Assembly: GCF_000445445.1 (NCBI RefSeq)
Contig: NZ_ASXP01000002.1
Span: forward strand, 434,001 to 498,000
DNA length: 64,000 nucleotides
Source: Sporomusa ovata DSM 2662
Lineage (GTDB): Bacteria; Bacillota; Negativicutes; Sporomusales; Sporomusaceae
Reading direction: 5' to 3'
The position numbers and the translations under genes are program-made. The notes beneath the pieces were generated by a model. It made no database searches and had not been told where the DNA came from. It saw only the letters and a list, made by a program, of their open reading frames with translations. Positions 34,142 through 43,712 of the stretch are shown here, in pieces (position 1 is the stretch's first letter; each line of letters starts with the position of its first letter).

Positions 34142-36130
34142 TTAAATTTCATCAAGACTAGGATTCTCAATATTCTCCCATGCACTATTATTGATAACCA
34201 ACATTCGTTTACGACTTCCTTTTTTTGCCTTTTTTAAATATTCAAGTTTGCCCGAAGAAGACTTCACACCTTGAGAAATACCTCGTTCATACAGCAGCTT
34301 CCTTAATTTTTCGGAGCTTATGGTATAAGCATGTCCTTGTTTTTCCCAGTACATTTTAATGATTTGCTCAATATCTTCATGGCGCAACCATAGCGTGTTA
34401 GTCGCCTCTTCCTTAAAGCCAACATAAGCTTTTTCTTCTCGGCAGTAAGTTTCTTCAGTGTCCGCTAACTTAAGGTTATCTCGCGTCTCTAGCACCTGCC
34501 TTAGAGCGTACAGGAACATAATTTCAGGCTCCAGTACTCGGTTTTCTTGCTGATTTTCCAGCATGGTAGCCATAATGGTCTTTTCAAAGTTTAACAGACA
34601 TGCGTTTATGCCCGAGTCAGTCACGCCACACCAAATGGCAAACTTGTGAATCACTTGACCTACCATTATCAGATTAATCGCAGCATCACAAATGCGGTCA
34701 ACCAAAAACTGTTGTTTATATTGCGCCCTTCGAACATCCACTTCATTGCCAAACAACTCAATTATGCTGTCGCTATGCTGCCTAAGAAACTCTATGAATA
34801 GCCCAAAATAGCGACGCAGTATATCAGGACTTCGTTGAAATTTTGTGAGGACAGTTCCATCATAGCTTGTCTTATTTACAGCTACAGTAATAACTCTAAA
34901 GTAGCTGGATGCGGAAAGAGCCGGATTATCCTCCCCCGTTATAATAAGCGTTGATCGAAACTCTCGGTAATCAACATTACCATCTTTCATTTTGGCAGGA
35001 GCCGACGAATCACCCACTGCGCGTATAGCCAGTTCAAACAAATGAGTGTCAGCTCTTTTCTTATCCTTCTCTGAACACGAGAAATCATCAAGTAAAACAA
35101 TCTGGTCACGCGATTGGGAAAAAGTTGTGTATAATGCCGCTGGCGTACTACCAAAACTCAGCTTGCGCTTCCGATCTAGGCGGAATACGTCTGCTAATAC
35201 GCTCATGACCGATGTTTTTTTACTATTGCTTTCCCCACGGACAAAAAGCACGCTTTCAAAATCATGTTGAGCTTGTTTGACAAAATAACGCAGATAAGCA
35301 AAATGTGAAAAAATAAATGGAATAAGAACTGGAGCTTTACAATCGCCAATTTCTAAAAAAGAAAATCCGTCAATAAATGCTTGTTTTGGATTAATTCTGG
35401 TAATGTCTGGAAATTGATAACCTCTTTTACCTGCATCATCGCCAATAACATAACGTATATCTCCACCTAGGGAAGTCCACCCCATAAAATGAATGCGTAC
35501 CCTTTCTTGCCAACTTTTTTGACAGTACTGATATACCGCGCTCAAATATTTATCGAGGCAGTCACGCCCTTTAACAGAAAGATATATCTCTGGAAGTTTT
35601 TCTTTCAAGCTTGTCGAATATATGTTCTTGAATGATGTACGAGGTATCTCAATGGTTTTAGGACTTGTATGTTCTGGCAGGAACACTAAGCATTCCAGAT
35701 ATTCTTCCGGTTCAGAGTGTTCATCGGTATATTGCAGAATACGTGCCTGTATTCGTATTCGCGCATTGCTTATTTGATACTCCTCTCCGTCATTTTTTAT
35801 GCCAAAAATACCCTCTGCAGCTTCTTTGTAATATCCTGTCTCTTCTAATAAGTCCATTTCTACAGCAGACCTCTGAACGGTTGTTATTTTTTCACGCTTT
35901 TGCAGAGGTAGTGTAGCAAACCACCTATTATCCTTATACTCTGCATGTAATGGTCGCAATGCTATAATTGGTTCTTGCCGACAAATATACTCTTCTAGTT
36001 TGGTGAATTTAACAATTTCTGGACTTGCGTCTAATTTTTTTATAGGCGGCTTAATTAGAATAGGTTTCTCTTCTGTTGTCTTTAGACTAAAGTTAAAATT
36101 GTCATCATTGTTAAGTATTAAACCGTTCAT
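34142..36130 (-). CDS. DUF927-like ATPase of the mobile element (putative replication protein)
   Basis: 662 aa from the ATG at 36130, which overlaps the relaxase stop and has GGAGGCG upstream. The central part (about 290-430) has a P-loop-like VRGESNSKKTSV, LSFGSTPAALYTTF, and Walker B IVLLDDFS, followed by ITGED, the layout of DUF927 and related plasmid/phage helicase-primase proteins. The P-loop has a second Lys rather than the usual Gly, which is odd. The C-terminus has a winged-helix look. Probably a replicative helicase of the element, working with the relaxase. Confidence 0.65.
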   Translation of the reverse strand: MNGLILNNDDNFNFSLKTTEEKPILIKPPIKKLDASPEIVKFTKLEEYICRQEPIIALRPLHAEYKDNRWFATLPLQKREKITTVQRSAVEMDLLEETGYYKEAAEGIFGIKNDGEEYQISNARIRIQARILQYTDEHSEPEEYLECLVFLPEHTSPKTIEIPRTSFKNIYSTSLKEKLPEIYLSVKGRDCLDKYLSAVYQYCQKSWQERVRIHFMGWTSLGGDIRYVIGDDAGKRGYQFPDITRINPKQAFIDGFSFLEIGDCKAPVLIPFIFSHFAYLRYFVKQAQHDFESVLFVRGESNSKKTSVMSVLADVFRLDRKRKLSFGSTPAALYTTFSQSRDQIVLLDDFSCSEKDKKRADTHLFELAIRAVGDSSAPAKMKDGNVDYREFRSTLIITGEDNPALSASSYFRVITVAVNKTSYDGTVLTKFQRSPDILRRYFGLFIEFLRQHSDSIIELFGNEVDVRRAQYKQQFLVDRICDAAINLIMVGQVIHKFAIWCGVTDSGINACLLNFEKTIMATMLENQQENRVLEPEIMFLYALRQVLETRDNLKLADTEETYCREEKAYVGFKEEATNTLWLRHEDIEQIIKMYWEKQGHAYTISSEKLRKLLYERGISQGVKSSSGKLEYLKKAKKGSRKRMLVINNSAWENIENPSLDEI

Positions 36131-36648
36131 TCTATCGCCTCCAGATAAGTATCGTCTTGCCACATAGAAATTAAAGGTAATTTATGGTGCAATAGCACCT
36201 TATTCGCCCAAATCTTATGCTCTACTACATTGCCTTTTCTTATTTGTAATTTTTTCCCTTCAACTGGAAGCACACTATTGATAACAACATGCATGTGTGG
36301 GTGGGGTATGCAATGTATGCCCCACGCATACATTGCACCTAACCCTTGTAAGTACAAACATTGAGAAAGACCAACTAGCCTAACCTGGTAGGGACTCAGT
36401 AAACCCGCTTCAAAATCAAGCAGAAGGTGGTAAAATAACCTAGATCCTTTAAACCCAGTAAGCATATGGGCAACCATAAAATCTTCATACGCAGCATTAA
36501 AATTAGCTCCAACTGCTCCAACCATTAAATCCCGTGGGAGATTGCTTCCCAACCATCGGCGTTTAGCAACGTTGTCAAGGTAGTTTATTTTTTGCCGCAA
36601 TTGATACTTGTAGCAGCATTTACCAGAAAAGTACCGCAGAATTGGCAT
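36127..36648 (-). CDS. Small relaxase-like mobilization protein
   Basis: 173 aa. The three-His cluster HPHMHVVINSV near residue 115 is the metal-binding motif of relaxases, and YLDNVAKRRWLG plus FKGSRLFYHLLLDFE is the MobA-like N-terminal layout. The catalytic Tyr is likely one of those near the N-terminus (residues 13-23). At 173 aa it is much shorter than usual relaxases, so it may be a minimal nickase. It overlaps the MobC-like gene and the DUF927-like gene, forming a tight operon. Confidence 0.65.
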   Translation of the reverse strand: MPILRYFSGKCCYKYQLRQKINYLDNVAKRRWLGSNLPRDLMVGAVGANFNAAYEDFMVAHMLTGFKGSRLFYHLLLDFEAGLLSPYQVRLVGLSQCLYLQGLGAMYAWGIHCIPHPHMHVVINSVLPVEGKKLQIRKGNVVEHKIWANKVLLHHKLPLISMWQDDTYLEAIE

Positions 36649-36911
36649 AAGGTTTCCGCCCTTTCAATTAATTTATTGACATGACCGATATCATTTGGAG
36701 ATTGCAGACGCAACAACTCAATCCGAAGTCGGTAAAGCTCAGCATAGAGTTGCCGAACTCCTGGGACAATAACGACTTTTCGTTTACATAAAACTTTGCA
36801 CATATACTGATTAACTGATAGATCCGCCAATTTGGCTTCCAATTGTAATACTGATGCTTCTTTGTCTGGTAACGTGATTCGAAATCGTTGGCTGTTCACC
36901 ACACGGTTCAC
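36585..36911 (-). CDS. Ribbon-helix-helix mobilization accessory protein (MobC-like)
   Basis: 108 aa. QRFRITLPDKEASVLQLEAKLADLSVNQYMCKVLC is a ribbon-helix-helix DNA-binding start, then KVVIVPGVRQLYAELYRLRIELL. Its C-terminal 21 codons overlap the relaxase reading frame. Likely binds oriT and recruits the relaxase. Related to the next gene upstream, with a shared R/K-K-x-I-I-V-P-G motif. Confidence 0.7.
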   Translation of the reverse strand: MNRVVNSQRFRITLPDKEASVLQLEAKLADLSVNQYMCKVLCKRKVVIVPGVRQLYAELYRLRIELLRLQSPNDIGHVNKLIERAETLCQFCGTFLVNAATSINCGKK

Positions 36912-36932
36912 CTTCTTGTAAAGTTAATTAGA

Positions 36933-37301
36933 TCACTCCAATAATGAAGAAAATTTCTTTGGGGACTGAGCAACAGAATATTTGCCTGAATTCGTTTCCT
37001 CCAGCAATGGATAACTACTTCCCGTTGGGTCATAGGCTTGAATGGTATTATTGATCTTGTCAACAACAGCTCTCGCCAACTGTGGATTATGCACTGTATT
37101 AAAGGTTTCAGCGATAGCTTTTAGTTCTTGCACTAATTCATTAATTCCAGGAACTATTATAATCTTTTTGCGTCGTAGCACGAAAAACACGTAGCGACTT
37201 AATGACACGCCAGCTAAGTCCGCTTTTTCCGCTAAAAGCTCATATAGCTCAACTGGTACACTCACAGAGATCCTTTTAGATTGCTTTTTGTGTTTTGCCA
37301 T
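36933..37301 (-). CDS. Second ribbon-helix-helix mobilization accessory protein
   Basis: 122 aa. KRISVSVPVELYELLAEKADLAGVSLSRYV is the DNA-binding part, then KKIIIVPGINELVQELKAI, so it is a paralogue of the adjacent 36585-36911 protein with a different tail. The two may form a heteromeric oriT-binding pair. First gene of the minus-strand operon leading to the relaxase and DUF927-like ATPase. An AT-rich region with a palindrome lies upstream. Confidence 0.7.
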   Translation of the reverse strand: MAKHKKQSKRISVSVPVELYELLAEKADLAGVSLSRYVFFVLRRKKIIIVPGINELVQELKAIAETFNTVHNPQLARAVVDKINNTIQAYDPTGSSYPLLEETNSGKYSVAQSPKKFSSLLE

Positions 37302-37619
37302 TTTTACCTCTTTTCTGGGTCAGCACTCCTATCTTAGAAAAAAAAAAAAATAAATAAAAATGGATTAATTAGGAATGATACTACTCTCCTTTACCTGTGG
37401 CCACAGGAACAATTTGCTCGCATTAATATAATATAAAAAATTAAAATCAAATTCTAGAACGTAATTTACCATGTAGTATTCAATTATAACAACGTAATTT
37501 TTAACAATTTTTATTGAAATATTACCAATTTACGTATATTATATATTATAAAATCAGTATATAAATGATAAATCGCTTTAATTTATTCCATAAATTGTAA
37601 AATAGAGGGGTGTGCTCCT
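37302..37619. other. AT-rich divergent intergenic region, possible oriT/control region
   Basis: A run of 13 or so A residues at about 37338-37350, a 14-bp perfect palindrome at 37394-37407, and very AT-rich DNA (37430-37600) between the divergent accessory gene and the orphan gene. Position next to the accessory-protein genes makes it a natural place for oriT or an operator. Confidence 0.4.
37394..37407. repeat. 14-bp perfect palindrome CCTGTGGCCACAGG
   Basis: Lies 93 bp upstream of the first mobilization gene. Candidate operator for the ribbon-helix-helix proteins or part of oriT. Confidence 0.6.
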
Positions 37620-39062
37620 ATGAAAAATATTTTTTCTCTGACAACAAGTGATTTTTTATCCGACATAAGCCTCTGCAAAAAACAAAAGATCGAGCTTCTT
37701 GAACAAGTAATCTACCGCTACATTCCTTTAAAATCTAATATTGTTCATGGATTTACGGAATACAAAGAAGACCTCATTAATATCATTAAAGAAGCTTCTG
37801 GTGACTCTGATATAGTAAAGCTCGCAGAGCTTACGCTATCTCTTTGTGATCCTTATTTAAAACATGAAGTACAAGTAAGCAATGCAGCTTTCATTCAGTC
37901 TAATAATTTTATTCCTGTTCAACCCATTAAGGAGTTTTTAGAATGTATGTATTCTGATTTATTTATCAATGAATTAAAGACTTTTATGATATTGTCCTAT
38001 GTCTACTCACTTAGCAAATGCAAAAGCCCCCTTAAGAAAAAGATCATATCTAGAATTCTTAATTTTAAAAAATATAACTCGGTCAGTGGCGAAAGCAACC
38101 CCAGACCTATATATGATAAACTTAACAAAATCTATATACTCAATAAAAATGACTTTGTTTATTTATCTTCATTCCTTGACTATAAAGACACTCAGATTAC
38201 TTTTAACTCTTGGTATGATAGCGAGATAGTATTAGGGCTAATTGATTCCGCAGTAAAAAGTAAAAATCCGTTTGTTCCAAAAACAGACGAATTAGAGCCT
38301 ACTAATATAAGACTTTTTATTAAAGCTTTTCAAGACATTAGCATAAACAAACATACACGAATTAAGATGCTATCTTTAGTAGATAACGCTAGCATAAAAA
38401 AATATCATCTGTCGGAAAATAGGTTTTATATCTATAATCAATTTTTTCTTGAACGAATTGGAAATTTTAATTTTATAAATAAACTCTACAATTTACAACA
38501 AAAACTATCTTTATCAATCGATTCTTTATCTGCTTTATTAGAATTAACTAACTGTCCATTGCTTCGCTTTAAATTGGATTTCCTGGACTTTTGCGAATCT
38601 CAATATAATAAATATTTTGAACACCATCGTTTAGAACTTCCTGAATGGAATCTATTTTTGCATCAAAGCATTCTTCATCAATTATTGTGTACCCTACCTA
38701 TATTAGACTTGGTATTTCATTATTTAGCTTATTTAGCCACTGAATTTTGTCAATTTAAAGCTTTTTTCAAAACATCTATTGACAATTATTTTAATGAATT
38801 GATAAAAACTGAATTATATGACTTATTCGAATACAGTCCCGAAAATCCATTTGTACCTAACCCATACTATAAATTTCCATCAGATGTGTCTAACCAAAAC
38901 TACATAGATTTTTCCAATAAAGTATACAGAACTCTTACGCATAGAAGTAATTATATGTCTGAGCGGGATAATATTTACAAAAAAACAGATGAGATCAACT
39001 CTGCACAACAAATTTCTTTAATAAAAGAACTAGTTAACTTACAACCCGCTTTAAGATATTAA
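37620..39062 (+). CDS. Orphan AT-rich protein of unknown function
   Basis: 480 aa, AGAGGGGTG ribosome site. No domain recognised. Helical, rich in Leu, Phe, Tyr, Asn and Lys; no signal peptide or clear membrane span, though DLVFHYLAYLATEF is hydrophobic. Two ENPFVPNP/KNPFVPK-type motifs (near residues 216 and 420) may be repeats. Lower GC than every neighbour, opposite strand to the operon on its left, own terminator on its right, next to two defence systems: it looks like a single-gene cargo. A stand-alone defence effector is possible but unproven. Confidence 0.7.
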   Translation: MKNIFSLTTSDFLSDISLCKKQKIELLEQVIYRYIPLKSNIVHGFTEYKEDLINIIKEASGDSDIVKLAELTLSLCDPYLKHEVQVSNAAFIQSNNFIPVQPIKEFLECMYSDLFINELKTFMILSYVYSLSKCKSPLKKKIISRILNFKKYNSVSGESNPRPIYDKLNKIYILNKNDFVYLSSFLDYKDTQITFNSWYDSEIVLGLIDSAVKSKNPFVPKTDELEPTNIRLFIKAFQDISINKHTRIKMLSLVDNASIKKYHLSENRFYIYNQFFLERIGNFNFINKLYNLQQKLSLSIDSLSALLELTNCPLLRFKLDFLDFCESQYNKYFEHHRLELPEWNLFLHQSILHQLLCTLPILDLVFHYLAYLATEFCQFKAFFKTSIDNYFNELIKTELYDLFEYSPENPFVPNPYYKFPSDVSNQNYIDFSNKVYRTLTHRSNYMSERDNIYKKTDEINSAQQISLIKELVNLQPALRY

Positions 39063-39114
39063 CTTCACATCTTCTTTCGCTATCTAAATACTTGTTAAAA
39101 ATTCTATATATAGG

Positions 39115-39158
39115 AAGACACCCATCACTTACTTTTCAGTAAACGATGGGTGTTTTTC
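39115..39158 (+). terminator. Terminator of the orphan gene
   Basis: ACACCCATC/GATGGGTGT arms with an 18-nt loop that itself has a small stem, then TTTTTCT. Confidence 0.8.
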
Positions 39159-39316
39159 TGATGCGAGTGAATGAAATCAACCCTCGCAGCTAGCTTGGGC
39201 AGCATGGAATATTAATTTTTTAATTTATTGGGGTAATTTTACAACGGGTCATAAGCTCTTATTTTATAGGCTTAAGCCAATCATAACACTCAAATGAGTT
39301 TTAGTGATTTTACTCA

Positions 39317-39393
39317 TTGAATATTACGGTGCGGCAATACCGCAGTTCCGGCGAAGCGGAAACCGCCTGTCCGAAACTGGGAAATCACTAATA
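39317..39393. other. IS21-like end sequence
   Basis: TTGAATATT...GTGCGGC followed by short GC-rich inverted units (CCGCAGTTCCGG, GCGGAAACCGCC). A similar start lies at 46670. It is directly downstream of the istB fragment, where the end of an IS21 element belongs. Confidence 0.4.
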
Positions 39394-39651
39394 TTATTTG
39401 CTTAATGCCTTATCCAAACCATAAACTTCACGCATTGACATATCTTTTGCTAAATCGATACTTTCAATGTTAATCTTATACGCATCATGAACGATGCGAT
39501 CCAGCGTAGCATCAGCTAACGGACTGGCGCTGTCTCCAAGCTGATCATACCATTCGGATTCACTATACTGAGAACAAAAAATGATAATTGTGCCCTCATT
39601 TCCAACGTAGCACGAACCAATACATAACTTGCCTTGTATTAACTTTCCCCT
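39394..39651 (-). pseudogene. IstB (IS21 helper ATPase) C-terminal fragment
   Basis: The frame reads TIIIFCSQYSESEWYDQLGD, ADATLDRIVHDAYKI and ends in a short tail. These are the conserved C-terminal blocks of IstB (CSQ...W...G...LADA.LDR..H..). The AAA core and IstA are missing. The break falls exactly at the 3' end of the HerA gene, so the IS insertion or a deletion ended at the defence operon. Confidence 0.75.
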
Positions 39652-41902
39652 AAAATGGTAGTTCTTCATCATCGGTTTCTGAATCGGTATTAGCACTACT
39701 CATCGCCTGCTGGTCTTTTTGCACGTGACAAAGATAATCGCCGTAGTCCGAATCATCTTTCTTTTGTTGCTTTGTCGCTCCTTCATCATTCCCTTGGCCT
39801 TCCTCAACATCCGTTTCTTTTTCCTGCCAAATATCTGCAATAGTACCCCAATTGACAGTACGAGCATTTCTCTCGATGTCAGTCCATGTTTTCCAGTATT
39901 CCGGATCATCTGATTTAGGTCTATGGTCCTCTTCAAGGTAGTTCATTTGTACCAAAACAGGTAATTCAGAAGCCCATCCTAACAGGATGGCTTTTTGCGA
40001 TGGCAAAGAAGGTAATTCACGTAGTAAACCGCGCAAATTGTCCGGCACAAGCTTGTTCACCAAATCTTGGTCTCGATCATTGCTGATACGATGAAGCAGG
40101 AAAGTGTTGCATTGCGATAGGACAGTTTGTGATAGCTCGCTCGGACGTTGTGAAGACAATACAAGTCCAAGCCCAAATTTGCGACCCTCGCGGGCAATTT
40201 TCTCAAACACCTGCGTACACATCGAATATGCGGCTGTTTCTTCTGCATCGCTAGCATATTTGCGGATAAAAGTATGGGCTTCTTCCATAACAAGAGTGGT
40301 GGGCAATGTTTTGCCGCCATTCAAATGCCGATATCTTTGCAAGGCTTCCAATGTCATACGAGCGATAACTGCCGTCACTATATGAATTACTTCCGCCGGA
40401 ACCAATGATAAATCAATAACTGTTATTGAGCCATCTGATGAATTAGTAGGGCATATATACATTTCAAGCCACTTTTGAAGCGTTAGGTCTGGTGAACAGT
40501 TCGTAATAACCTTCATACGCGAATCCGATAACAAGGTACGTATCCTTGTGAGCATTGTTTCAACGTATTCAGTCGATTTCAGTAGTTCCGCATTGGATTG
40601 TATGCTTCTAAGAAATAGGTCGCCTGTAAAAGGTCGGGGAATATCCGCATCAATTGGAAGTATATCTCTGTCAGAGCCACCAAAAGCTGAATGTGCCTTT
40701 GAGGTAAGTTCCATTAGTTCAATGATAGTAGCTTGATCAAATAAATAAGAGGCGTATTGTTGCGTATGCGCGTCAATCATCGAATCAAGTTTAATATTAA
40801 GGTCGCTTAATGCATCTTTTTCTGCTTGGGCAAAAGAAACATCCTCAGTTGTGCCATTTCTCCACGCAATAAGTCCATCGTAAAACCCTTTTCGTTTCCC
40901 ATAATTTTTCTGACCCGCTGCCCAAGGTTCGCCATTCGCAAGCTCAATTCTAATTATATCAACCAAAGTCCGTAAATATCTCCGCATATCAGCACTTGGC
41001 GTTAAGGCAATATCTAACGTTCCGTCACGCACTGTTCTTAGGGCTTGAATCAAAACAGGTCGCTGTGCGCGGCTACTTGCTTGCGTAAATGCACACCATT
41101 CCGAACTATTCCATAACCAAAGCGGCACTTGCAATTGCTCTACCATATTTTGTGGGTCTGCCTCAACAGCAAAAACTCGCACGTTGTCCATATCTTTAAA
41201 TGCTCGTGAATATTCCCCATTTGGATCTAGGATAATGAAGCGAGAATTAATTTTTCTTGATTGACTGCATTCGGGGCAAATCACTTCTCGTTTTGCCGCT
41301 TCAATAGACCACCGAATAACTCCAGCAACCGAACAGGATTTACCACTTCCTGTATTTCCCAATATTGCTAAATGACGTCCAAATAGTCTGTCCGGATCAA
41401 CACGAACTTCGGCATTACCTGCAAGTGGACTAACACCGATTTTCACCCTGCGATTATCGCCGGACTCAACGATAGATTTTAATTCGATCTGTGATGGTAA
41501 TAGAACTGGATCGCCAACGGTTGGGAATACTTCGACTCCACGTGAAAATGTGTACGGAGGTTTCTCGGGCTTTCCAATGTTTTCATGCAATACACCAAGA
41601 GGATTGAGACTCATCTTTCTTAATGGAAAAGGCAAGTCAATCAAGCCGAAATCCTGTAATCCCTTTCGTTTCGGATATTGTGAACGTTCAATCGTTATCC
41701 ATTCAATTTGTGCTACCAGAAAGCCACTTTCACTCGAAATAAGCACATAGCTGTTAATGCGTGGGAACGGGCGTGGGGTTCCTGCATTTAGCGCAACATC
41801 ATTAGGCGCTTCAATATCTATAAGAACCTTGATTTCGTCTGGAGAAACAAAGTCTACATTTCCGATTCGCAAGGCATCAGCCATTGCCAAAGGAGTCATC
41901 AT
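39650..41902 (-). CDS. HerA-type ATPase of a SIR2-HerA defence system
   Basis: 750 aa. N-terminal HAS-barrel-like region, then GNTGSGKSCSVA (Walker A), LDPNGEYSRAF, a Zn-knuckle-like ICPECSQ, VMEEAHTFIRKY (Walker B) and GLGLVLSSQRPSELS with an arginine-finger region. It is a hexameric DNA translocase. In SIR2-HerA (Nezha-like) systems it assembles with the SIR2 NADase/nuclease and triggers it on phage infection. The start overlaps the SIR2 stop by 4 nt, so the pair is coupled. The acidic C-terminal tail (ETDDEELPF) looks natural, so the gene is complete. Confidence 0.9.
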   Translation of the reverse strand: MMTPLAMADALRIGNVDFVSPDEIKVLIDIEAPNDVALNAGTPRPFPRINSYVLISSESGFLVAQIEWITIERSQYPKRKGLQDFGLIDLPFPLRKMSLNPLGVLHENIGKPEKPPYTFSRGVEVFPTVGDPVLLPSQIELKSIVESGDNRRVKIGVSPLAGNAEVRVDPDRLFGRHLAILGNTGSGKSCSVAGVIRWSIEAAKREVICPECSQSRKINSRFIILDPNGEYSRAFKDMDNVRVFAVEADPQNMVEQLQVPLWLWNSSEWCAFTQASSRAQRPVLIQALRTVRDGTLDIALTPSADMRRYLRTLVDIIRIELANGEPWAAGQKNYGKRKGFYDGLIAWRNGTTEDVSFAQAEKDALSDLNIKLDSMIDAHTQQYASYLFDQATIIELMELTSKAHSAFGGSDRDILPIDADIPRPFTGDLFLRSIQSNAELLKSTEYVETMLTRIRTLLSDSRMKVITNCSPDLTLQKWLEMYICPTNSSDGSITVIDLSLVPAEVIHIVTAVIARMTLEALQRYRHLNGGKTLPTTLVMEEAHTFIRKYASDAEETAAYSMCTQVFEKIAREGRKFGLGLVLSSQRPSELSQTVLSQCNTFLLHRISNDRDQDLVNKLVPDNLRGLLRELPSLPSQKAILLGWASELPVLVQMNYLEEDHRPKSDDPEYWKTWTDIERNARTVNWGTIADIWQEKETDVEEGQGNDEGATKQQKKDDSDYGDYLCHVQKDQQAMSSANTDSETDDEELPF

Positions 41903-43293
41903 AAATCAGCACCTCCAGATAAATCGGAAAAATCAGCTTGAACAGGTTCGACTTTTGCCTCAGAATATCGCTGCTTTAATAACTCGCCCATCCTAATTGA
42001 GGCCTTGTCTATGGACGGCTTTGGCATAAAATAATCAACCAACGTTGGCAAATTAGCCAAGTCTTTGCCGATTACTAAGCTGATTTGAGATGAACGTCCA
42101 AATTCCTCATACTTTCTCTCAATGCGACCACCAGCATCATCATAGGATATGACAATTAAATGTGTTGATGGAATGGTCAACATATCTCTTATTATTCGGT
42201 TAATATGGTCATCGCCAAAACCATACCCATATGTAACGAGAGTACTATTCGGACGGCACAAAGCGGCTGCAAAATCGCGGAATAATTCAACATATGGATA
42301 TTCTGCAGTTTCGCGGTCTTTTGATGAGTTCGGATATATCATCACTTTCTGCCTATCAACGTTATCTAATCCAGGGGCGTTTAGAAAGTTCTTAATATCA
42401 GTTGAACCAAATGGTAGTCCTATTCTGCGAATATCGGTTCCTACGTCAACCCAATCAATAGAACCATGTAACTTTGTAAATCTTGCAACGCCTTCGAGAT
42501 AGCGAGGCTCGCCCCGTATTCCGGGCGGGTTATAGTGCATATCAATATCGAGTCTGGATGAGCGGAAGATGGGGGCAAGTGTGCCAACAAATCTATCAAG
42601 TAAATGCAACCCCGCAAGTTCTGCACCAGCTTCTATCAGCCTATCATAATTGGTAGTAAAGATGTTTAGGCGTTCACGGGTTCCTGTTCGACTTGCGAAA
42701 CTCATAAGAAAACTAACAAGATATCCAAAGGCTCTTTCTCTTTCCATCAGTGCAGCAGTGGCGACACATGCTTCGATTTTAGCGATTCCATCGGTAAAGT
42801 CTTTAATCAATGCTTCTAAGCCTTGGCACAGTTTTTTGTAATCATCTTTTTTAGCTGCATCTGTATCATAGCCAAGTATTTCAAGACCGCGAATCAATTC
42901 ATTTATTACCCTAATTTCGTCTTCTATATTTTTCTCACCACGACCGCTTGCACCGGAAGATTTCTTAGCTGCTTCGAAAATTTTGTCTTTAAAAGCAGAA
43001 TCAATATCTTGTCCTGACATGGCCGTATTCCTATTACCAGTAGCAAGAAATTGGACAGCAGTTGATAAGCCGTTTCCAGTCAAAACAGAAAGATGCTCTG
43101 ACTGAAACAATGATGTAAGCCACGGCTCAATTCCAGTGCGGAGCTCAGGCAGCCCAAGAAGGGATGACTGTTGAGTGGCATTTAACCATGATGGGACTTT
43201 CCCATCCACAATGGCGTACTTATTATCATCCTTCTTAGTTAGTTTAATAATTGAGTCGTCTCTAATTTTCAGGATGTTGTTTTCGTCAACCAT
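41899..43293 (-). CDS. SIR2-domain effector of a SIR2-HerA defence system
   Basis: 464 aa. SIR2 motifs in order: LTGNGLSTAV (NAD-binding loop) near residue 70, FTTNYDRLIE near 215, TKLHGSIDW near 270 (catalytic His), TYGYGFGDDHIN near 350. No protease or membrane part. Such proteins deplete NAD or cut DNA when activated by the partner ATPase. GGGAGGAAG ribosome site. First gene of a two-gene operon. Transposon genes lie upstream of its promoter. Confidence 0.9.
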   Translation of the reverse strand: MVDENNILKIRDDSIIKLTKKDDNKYAIVDGKVPSWLNATQQSSLLGLPELRTGIEPWLTSLFQSEHLSVLTGNGLSTAVQFLATGNRNTAMSGQDIDSAFKDKIFEAAKKSSGASGRGEKNIEDEIRVINELIRGLEILGYDTDAAKKDDYKKLCQGLEALIKDFTDGIAKIEACVATAALMERERAFGYLVSFLMSFASRTGTRERLNIFTTNYDRLIEAGAELAGLHLLDRFVGTLAPIFRSSRLDIDMHYNPPGIRGEPRYLEGVARFTKLHGSIDWVDVGTDIRRIGLPFGSTDIKNFLNAPGLDNVDRQKVMIYPNSSKDRETAEYPYVELFRDFAAALCRPNSTLVTYGYGFGDDHINRIIRDMLTIPSTHLIVISYDDAGGRIERKYEEFGRSSQISLVIGKDLANLPTLVDYFMPKPSIDKASIRMGELLKQRYSEAKVEPVQADFSDLSGGADL

Positions 43294-43712
43294 TTTTGCT
43301 TCCTCCCTTGTTTACTATTCAAATCTTTCTTGCCTTTGTTTTAATCCACTTGTTTTCAGCGTCAACTCAAACTTCTTTCTCGGCTTGAGTCTATCGCTTA
43401 CACTGTTAATTTAAGAGAGCTAAATGTAAAGAGATAGCTTAGAGCATTATTTTTTGTTCTTATATAATAATCGTCCCATTTATTCATTACTCAACCTCTT
43501 CTTTATGTTTATTTCATCCTAATTGTGTAGCTGCTAACCTTCAATAACCATGCCTTGCTCAGTACTTTTGTCCATGAATGTTGAAGGTTGCTCTCTTGTT
43601 TTGCCTCATTTTTTAGGTGTATAATGCCAGTATTAGCTGGTACCGGGGTGAAAATGAAAAAACCACGGCGAGGATCCCTCAATCCCGTACCGTGGTTACC
43701 AAAATAAACAAC

